Source of the DNA: CAZGOM01 sp964542875
GTDB lineage: Bacteria; Planctomycetota; Phycisphaerae; Phycisphaerales; Phycisphaeraceae
Reading direction: 5' to 3'
NCBI GenBank assembly: GCA_964542875.1
Contig: CAZIWA010000057.1
Location: 1-35,428, forward strand
Length of the DNA stretch: 35,428 nucleotides
How positions within the stretch are numbered: position 1 is the stretch's first letter; each line of letters begins with the position of its first letter. The position numbers and the translations under genes are program-made. Below the pieces are notes generated by a model. The model searched no databases, was not told the origin of the DNA, and was given only the letters and a program-made list of their open reading frames with translations. This document shows positions 31,025 to 35,428 of this stretch, piece by piece.

Positions 31025-31465
31025 TTAAGCACCGAACATTTGCTGGAGCATGAAAGCAACAATGATGGAGCGTGTGGTCCAGGCGACGGTGCGGACCCAG
31101 TTGGAAGAGACCAGGAGGGCGTGTGCGGTGGGGTCGTAGCCTTTGGCGAGCTTTTCGTGCTGAGGGGCCTGGGAGAGGAAGGTGCTGAGCCAGATGGCGC
31201 CGACGAGGGCGAGGCCTGCCCAGGGGATCCAGGCTTCGACGGTGGGCGGGCGTTTCCAGGCGACGAGGATGGCGGTGCCAGCTTCGATGGCCATGGCGGG
31301 GAGGACGATGTAGGCGGTGAGTTTCTGGTGGGCTTTCTCGTAGGCGGAGAACTCCTGGCCGCCGATGGTGCTGTAGAGGGGGTAGTGGACGACCTGGGTG
31401 AACCAAGCGATGCCGGTCATGAACCAGGTGGCTGCGGCGTGGAGGATGAAGAGCCAGAAACCCAT
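31025..31465 (-). CDS. Four-helix membrane protein of unknown function
   Basis: A 146-residue integral membrane protein with about four hydrophobic helices: 2-22 (FWLFILHAAATWFMTGIAWF), 52-72, 83-104 and 120-143. The motif FTQVVHYPLY after the first helix, with the conserved Tyr-Pro, is shared by many small uncharacterised membrane proteins, possibly DUF1772-like. The ATG 31463-31465 has AGAGGT about 9 bases upstream; a longer open frame to 31780 is not supported. Function unknown. Confidence 0.82.
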   Translation of the reverse strand: MGFWLFILHAAATWFMTGIAWFTQVVHYPLYSTIGGQEFSAYEKAHQKLTAYIVLPAMAIEAGTAILVAWKRPPTVEAWIPWAGLALVGAIWLSTFLSQAPQHEKLAKGYDPTAHALLVSSNWVRTVAWTTRSIIVAFMLQQMFGA

Positions 31466-31736
31466 TTGGGAAGTACCTCTGGTGGTGGAGGGTGGAGTCA
31501 GGATATCAGGTGATACGATGATTGTGGGAATTGGTGCGGTTGGGCTGTGCTTGTGCCGGGGGCGATGTGCCTGGTGACGCTGGCGGTGATGGTGATTTTC
31601 AAGTTGCAGCACCGCGAGATGCGATCGAATGTTGTTGATCGCCGATAATTGCACGGGGCCGAGGATGCGGGCGAATGCGCTTGCGTGATGCGTAGGAGTG
31701 CATGACGTGCGGAATTTGTATTTCGGGAGGTGAAGC

Positions 31737-32180
31737 GTGGCCGATGTGAGCAGGAGAAATCCAGCCGGGTGCCTGGTCAAGATTCTTGTCAGCGCATGGC
31801 TGGGGTTTTACGGGTTGACGTTTTTAGTCTTAATGACCCCTTCCGTGGTTAAGGCGAGGGTTGATCTGTGGACGGCGGGGGTGAGCATTTTGCTGTCGTT
31901 CGCGGCGGCCATGTTCGGTTATGGAATCCTGGGGCGCCTGTTTGCCGGCGTGTGGCTTTGCCTTGGGATATTCGCCTTACAGATAGGATGGAGCATCGAG
32001 CGGGGGCATTTCACGAATGATCCGAGTTTTGGGAATGTCGACGTCGGGCATGCGCTAGTGGTGGTGATTCCCGGAGTGTTGCTGGTGATCGCGATACTTG
32101 CCTGGATCGATGCGAGAAACCGCGCGAAAGGCGGTTGTGACAGCGATAAGAACGGGCATCCTCACGCGGGGCGGGAGTGA
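31737..32180 (+). CDS. Small membrane protein of unknown function
   Basis: A 147-residue protein starting with GTG, supported by GGGAGGTGAAGC immediately upstream. It has four hydrophobic segments, roughly residues 13-36, 46-66, 68-88 and 105-124, and a charged C-terminal tail with Cys and His (ARNRAKGGCDSDKNGHPHAG). No family recognised. It is convergent with the MATE gene, whose stop is 33 bp away. Confidence 0.7.
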   Translation: MADVSRRNPAGCLVKILVSAWLGFYGLTFLVLMTPSVVKARVDLWTAGVSILLSFAAAMFGYGILGRLFAGVWLCLGIFALQIGWSIERGHFTNDPSFGNVDVGHALVVVIPGVLLVIAILAWIDARNRAKGGCDSDKNGHPHAGRE

Positions 32181-32212
32181 GTGGTGTAAGACCAGAGGAG
32201 TGCCGTTGCGCG

Positions 32213-33664
32213 TCAGACTTTGACGGCCATCCATTTGTTGGTGTTGAACCGGCCCGCCATGATGAGGCCGCGGATGGTGAGTTCGATGCAGAGAGCGATC
32301 CAGACGCCTTTTAGGCCGTAGCCCCAATGGACGCCGATGAGGTACGCGCCGGGAAGGCGGATGCCGAAGGTGAGGGCGTTTGAGATGTACATGGTGGCGC
32401 GGGTGTCGCCGGCGCCGCGCAGGGCCTGGACGAAGACGGTGTACATGGAGAAGAAGAACTGGATGGCGCCGGCGAAGCGGAGGATGCCCGCGGCGTCGTC
32501 GACGAGCTGGGCGTCGTCGGTGATGAAGCCGACCAGGAAGTGGGGAAAGAGCATGAAGCAGAGACCGGTGAAGGTCATGACGACAGCGGCGGTGTACCAG
32601 CAGAGGAGTACGGCGCGGCGGGCGCGGTGAGGATCGCCCAGGCCCAGGTATTGGCCGGTGAGGGTGGCGCTGGCGATGCCCAGGGCGAAGCCGGGCATGT
32701 AGCTGAGGGCTTCGAGACGGATGGCAATGCCGTGAGCGCCCGAGGCAAAGGGATCCTGAAGGCGGCCGACAATGGCGAAGACCAGAAAGTTGCCGAGCCA
32801 CATGCCGGTGGATTCACCAAGGCTGGGAAGCCCGATGGAGAGGATGCGCTTGGTTTCACGAATCCGGGGCTTTAGCCGGTGGAGATAGAGCCGGATGGTT
32901 TTGGTGTTGTGGATAAGGCTGAGGGTGGAGAGGGCCGCGCCGACGTACCAGGCCATGGTGGTGCCAAGGGCGATGCCTTTGACGCCGTGACCGCCCAGCA
33001 CGCCGGGGCCGAAGGCCAGGAGGTACGTGGCGGCCATGTTGAAGATGTTGACGGTGAGCATGACCAGGAAGGGGGTGCGGGTGTCGCCGGAGCTGCGCAT
33101 GGCGGCGTTGCCGACGAACATCACGCCCATCGCGGGGCCGGTGACGGACATGATCCGGAGGTAGTCGATGCAGTAGCCACGGGCGGCTTCCTTCATGCCC
33201 ATGACATCGGCCAGCCAGGGCGCCAGCAGGAAGATGGCGACGGTGAAACAAAGGCCGATGCACAGGCCCAGGAGCATGGCCTGGCCGAGCGTGGCGTTGG
33301 CGTCGCGCTTGTGCTTTGCGCCGATGGATCGGGAGATGATGGCGGCCGCGCCGATGCAGACAGAACTGATCACCATGATCTGCATCCAGTTGATGTAGAG
33401 ACCGGAGGTGATGGCGGCGGTGGCGTCCTTGGCCTGGTCAGGCAGGTGGCCGGCGACCCACATGTCGGTGATGCCGACGACGAAGTTGAGCAGGTTTTCC
33501 AGGTAAGGCCAGAAGGCCAGGACGTAAACCTGGCGGGGCAAGGAAAGCCCGGCGAGCTTTCCGGAAAGCTCTTTTGGGGCGGCAAGGGCCGGTGGCTGGT
33601 CTGGCGTGGGTTTGGTGGAAGAAGCGGACACGGATGCAAGGCTCCCGACTTGGTGAGGGAGCAT
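32213..33664 (-). CDS. MATE-family multidrug/toxin exporter
   Basis: A 483-residue, 12-helix cation-coupled exporter of the NorM/DinF superfamily. After a soluble N-terminal tail (about 45 residues) come VYVLAFWPYLENLLNFVVGITDMWVAGH, the first helix with the family's typical P and D, then ISRSIGAKHKRDANATLGQAM and the mirror-image second half with GLYLGLGDPHRARRAV-like GQYLGLGDPHRAR. Likely substrates are cationic compounds; specificity is unknown. The ATG 33662-33664 is chosen because the frame upstream is Ser/His/Leu-rich, non-coding sequence. The nearest upstream gene is divergent, leaving a 253-bp gap with no identified promoter. Confidence 0.92.
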   Translation of the reverse strand: MLPHQVGSLASVSASSTKPTPDQPPALAAPKELSGKLAGLSLPRQVYVLAFWPYLENLLNFVVGITDMWVAGHLPDQAKDATAAITSGLYINWMQIMVISSVCIGAAAIISRSIGAKHKRDANATLGQAMLLGLCIGLCFTVAIFLLAPWLADVMGMKEAARGYCIDYLRIMSVTGPAMGVMFVGNAAMRSSGDTRTPFLVMLTVNIFNMAATYLLAFGPGVLGGHGVKGIALGTTMAWYVGAALSTLSLIHNTKTIRLYLHRLKPRIRETKRILSIGLPSLGESTGMWLGNFLVFAIVGRLQDPFASGAHGIAIRLEALSYMPGFALGIASATLTGQYLGLGDPHRARRAVLLCWYTAAVVMTFTGLCFMLFPHFLVGFITDDAQLVDDAAGILRFAGAIQFFFSMYTVFVQALRGAGDTRATMYISNALTFGIRLPGAYLIGVHWGYGLKGVWIALCIELTIRGLIMAGRFNTNKWMAVKV

Positions 33665-33917
33665 TGTAGGCGGGCGGTGGGCGTGAGAGTGGAAATGTGG
33701 ATGGAGATGGTGGAAAGAGGAGGAGTGAAGAAAGGTAAAAGGGATAAGGTACAAGTGATAAGTAAGGGAGAGTGAGAGGGTTGAGAAAGCGATTTTGCTC
33801 CGGCAGGGGATGTGGGGGGTGCAATGTTGTGATAAAGCGGACGCAAGAGAGCTTGGCGTGTTGACGGGAGAGCCAGAGTGCTGAAGATCTTGAGCCGACA
33901 CAATCAGGAGATATGCG

Positions 33918-35354
33918 ATGCAGGATTCAACGCAGGGCGATGGGGTGGTGAACATCGGTGATCGGCGTGAGTTGTTTGTTGACCGTTTCTTGATCGACAG
34001 GCTCGAAGGCACATCCCGGCTGGTGCTCAACAAGCCGGAGAGGCAGAACGTGGCGCTGAAGTTCGACTCGCCCTGGGAAGGGCGCTACTCGGCGTACACC
34101 ACGATATTCAAGGATGGCGACCTCTATCGGTGCTATTACCGGGGCACGCCGGAAAACTACGACAAGTTCGCATGCGTGTGTTACGCCGAGAGCAAGGATG
34201 GCGTGACGTGGGAGAAGCCCAAGCTGGGGCTGTGCGAGTTTGAGGGGTCCAAGGAAAACAACATCGTGATGGTGGACGGGCCGTCGCATGCGTTTGCGCC
34301 GTTCCTGGATATCAATCCGAACGTGAAGCCTGAAGAGCGGTATAAGGCGCTGGGGCTTTATGGTACGGACGCCAAGCCGGGTACGACGGCATTGAAGGCG
34401 TACGCCTCACCTGATGCGATGACCTGGCATGAGATGAGCCCCGAGCCGGTGATGGTCAAAGGCGGGTTCGACTCGCTGAACGTGGCGTTCTGGAGCCAGG
34501 CTGAAGGATGCTATGTGAGCTACTTCCGGGTGTGGAGCAAGTCGCCGGACTGGCGCACGTTCCTGGGCAGGCGGTCGATCGGCCGGGCGACCTCGCAGGA
34601 CTTTGTGAACTGGAGCGAGCCGGTGCTGATGGAGTTTGGCGATCGGCGGACGGAAGAGCTTTATACGAATGGGACGTTTCCGTATTTCAGGGCGCCGCAT
34701 ATTTATGTGGCGCTGGCCAACCGGTACCTGCTTGGCCGCAAGACGCCGCTGAGCGCGGCGCAGATGAAGGAACTGGAAATTCCCGAAGCGCAGGGGTTTA
34801 TTTCCGAAGGGGTGTTCATGACCACGCGCGGGGGAAACCGGTATGACCGGACGTTCATGGAAGCGTTTTTCCGGCCGGGGCCGGACCCGGCGAACTGGTG
34901 CTCGCGCAATGCGCTGGCGGCGTGGGGCGTGGTGCAGACGGGGCCGGCGGAGATGTCGGTGTATTACCCTCAACACTATGCGCAGCCGAGCAATTTCCTG
35001 GTGCGCGCGGCGCTGCGGCTGGACGGGTTCACCTCGATCAACACCGGGTTTGACGGCGGTGAGATGGTGACCAAGCCGTTTACATTCACGGGGACACAGC
35101 TTGAGGTGAATATGGCGACTTCCGGCGCGGGGTTCATCAAGGTGGAAGTGCAGGACGCCAACGGCAAGCCGTTCAAGGATTTCGGCATAGATGACAGCCA
35201 GGAGATGTACTGCGACCAGATCAAGCGCGTGGTGAAATGGCAGGGAAGCCCCCATGTGACGCAACTGATGGGGAAGGCGATCCGGCTGCGGTTTGTGATG
35301 AAGGATGCGGATTTGTATTCGATGAAGTTCGGAGGGGAAGGGGCTGGGGTGTAG
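33918..35354 (+). CDS. Five-bladed beta-propeller, glycosidase-like protein (GH32/43/62-type fold)
   Basis: A 478-residue soluble protein without signal peptide. Repeated propeller-blade sequences with aromatic-rich strands are visible: YSAYTTIFKDGDLYRCYYRG, CYAESKDGVTWEKPKL, AYASPDAMTWHEM and ATSQDFVNWSEPVLM. The SxDxxxW pattern is typical of GH43/GH32-like propellers. The C-terminal 110 residues (from about 365) look like a beta-sandwich (ITSINTGFDGGEMVTKPFTF-type, ending LRFVMKDADLYSMKFGG). Catalytic acids cannot be assigned, so the enzymatic activity is unproven. AGGAG lies 7 nt upstream of the ATG. Such proteins are frequent in planctomycetes that degrade complex polysaccharides. Confidence 0.8.
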   Translation: MQDSTQGDGVVNIGDRRELFVDRFLIDRLEGTSRLVLNKPERQNVALKFDSPWEGRYSAYTTIFKDGDLYRCYYRGTPENYDKFACVCYAESKDGVTWEKPKLGLCEFEGSKENNIVMVDGPSHAFAPFLDINPNVKPEERYKALGLYGTDAKPGTTALKAYASPDAMTWHEMSPEPVMVKGGFDSLNVAFWSQAEGCYVSYFRVWSKSPDWRTFLGRRSIGRATSQDFVNWSEPVLMEFGDRRTEELYTNGTFPYFRAPHIYVALANRYLLGRKTPLSAAQMKELEIPEAQGFISEGVFMTTRGGNRYDRTFMEAFFRPGPDPANWCSRNALAAWGVVQTGPAEMSVYYPQHYAQPSNFLVRAALRLDGFTSINTGFDGGEMVTKPFTFTGTQLEVNMATSGAGFIKVEVQDANGKPFKDFGIDDSQEMYCDQIKRVVKWQGSPHVTQLMGKAIRLRFVMKDADLYSMKFGGEGAGV

Positions 35355-35378
35355 GAGTTGGGGTCTGGTTAGAGGGGA

Positions 35379-35428
35379 GGCCTGCGGCCTTTTTCGGGTT
35401 TCGGGTTTCGGGTTTCGGGTTTCGGGTT
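35379..35428. repeat. GGCCTGCGGCC plus telomere-like TTCGGGT heptamer array, cut by window end
   Basis: GGCCTGCGGCC at 35379-35389 is followed by five perfect TTCGGGT heptamers (35393-35427), continuing past the window edge. A degenerate version is at 17501-17547. Confidence 0.85.

Noticed and set aside
35393..35428. CRISPR-like array at the right edge
   Set aside because: The units are 7 bp with no spacers, so it is a simple tandem repeat.

Overview
The window reads as chromosomal DNA from a GC-rich bacterium, most probably a planctomycete and perhaps of the Phycisphaerae. This placement is an inference. It rests on a prepilin-like protein with an H-x(10)-DG motif, a zinc-ribbon membrane protein, two groEL paralogues around one groES, a propeller-type sugar-hydrolase-like protein, and several families of short structured intergenic repeats. 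No ribosomal RNA or other taxonomic marker is present to settle it.

Layout. Positions 1-4356 (minus strand) hold a chaperone cluster transcribed groEL - groES - groEL - dnaJ, with dnaJ cut by the window edge. Positions 4649-8279 hold two poorly characterised minus-strand genes and a prepilin-like gene. A tRNA-Thr(TGT) at 8499-8570 marks an abrupt change to AT-rich DNA. From there to about 13860 lies an apparently acquired island with a compact minus-strand cassette: a small Xre-type regulator, a cytosine-C5 DNA methyltransferase, a GHKL (MutL/MORC-like) ATPase, a 419-residue protein of unknown function and a Vsr-type endonuclease. This looks like a modification-dependent defence system and is the most system-like locus in the window. 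GC-rich DNA resumes with malate dehydrogenase (14019-15005).

Positions 15551-24696 carry metabolic and housekeeping genes: an ankyrin-repeat protein, a PP-loop ATPase, a DUF3592-like membrane protein, a GNAT acetyltransferase, seryl-tRNA synthetase, asparagine synthetase B and a secreted endonuclease/phosphatase-fold protein. The convergent gaps between them carry two families of hairpin-forming repeats. One of these shows compensatory base changes between its two copies. Two lipoproteins follow: a PGRP-type amidase and a small unknown.

Positions 26802-30023 (minus) form an iron-sulphur cluster operon: Rrf2/IscR-type regulator - iscS - vapD-like RNase - iscU, with iscA under its own extended -10 promoter. 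The rrf2 promoter carries an operator-like element exactly in the 17-bp spacer between -35 and -10, plus a perfect 27-bp palindrome about 41 bp upstream. A VapD-family gene inside an isc operon is unexpected. Upstream is a LexA/CI-like S24 repressor with an apparent Ala-Gly cleavage site and a palindrome at its own promoter.

The window ends with a membrane protein pair, a MATE exporter, a beta-propeller glycosidase-like protein and a telomere-like heptamer array that runs off the right edge. All functional assignments come from reading motifs; nothing was searched or computed.
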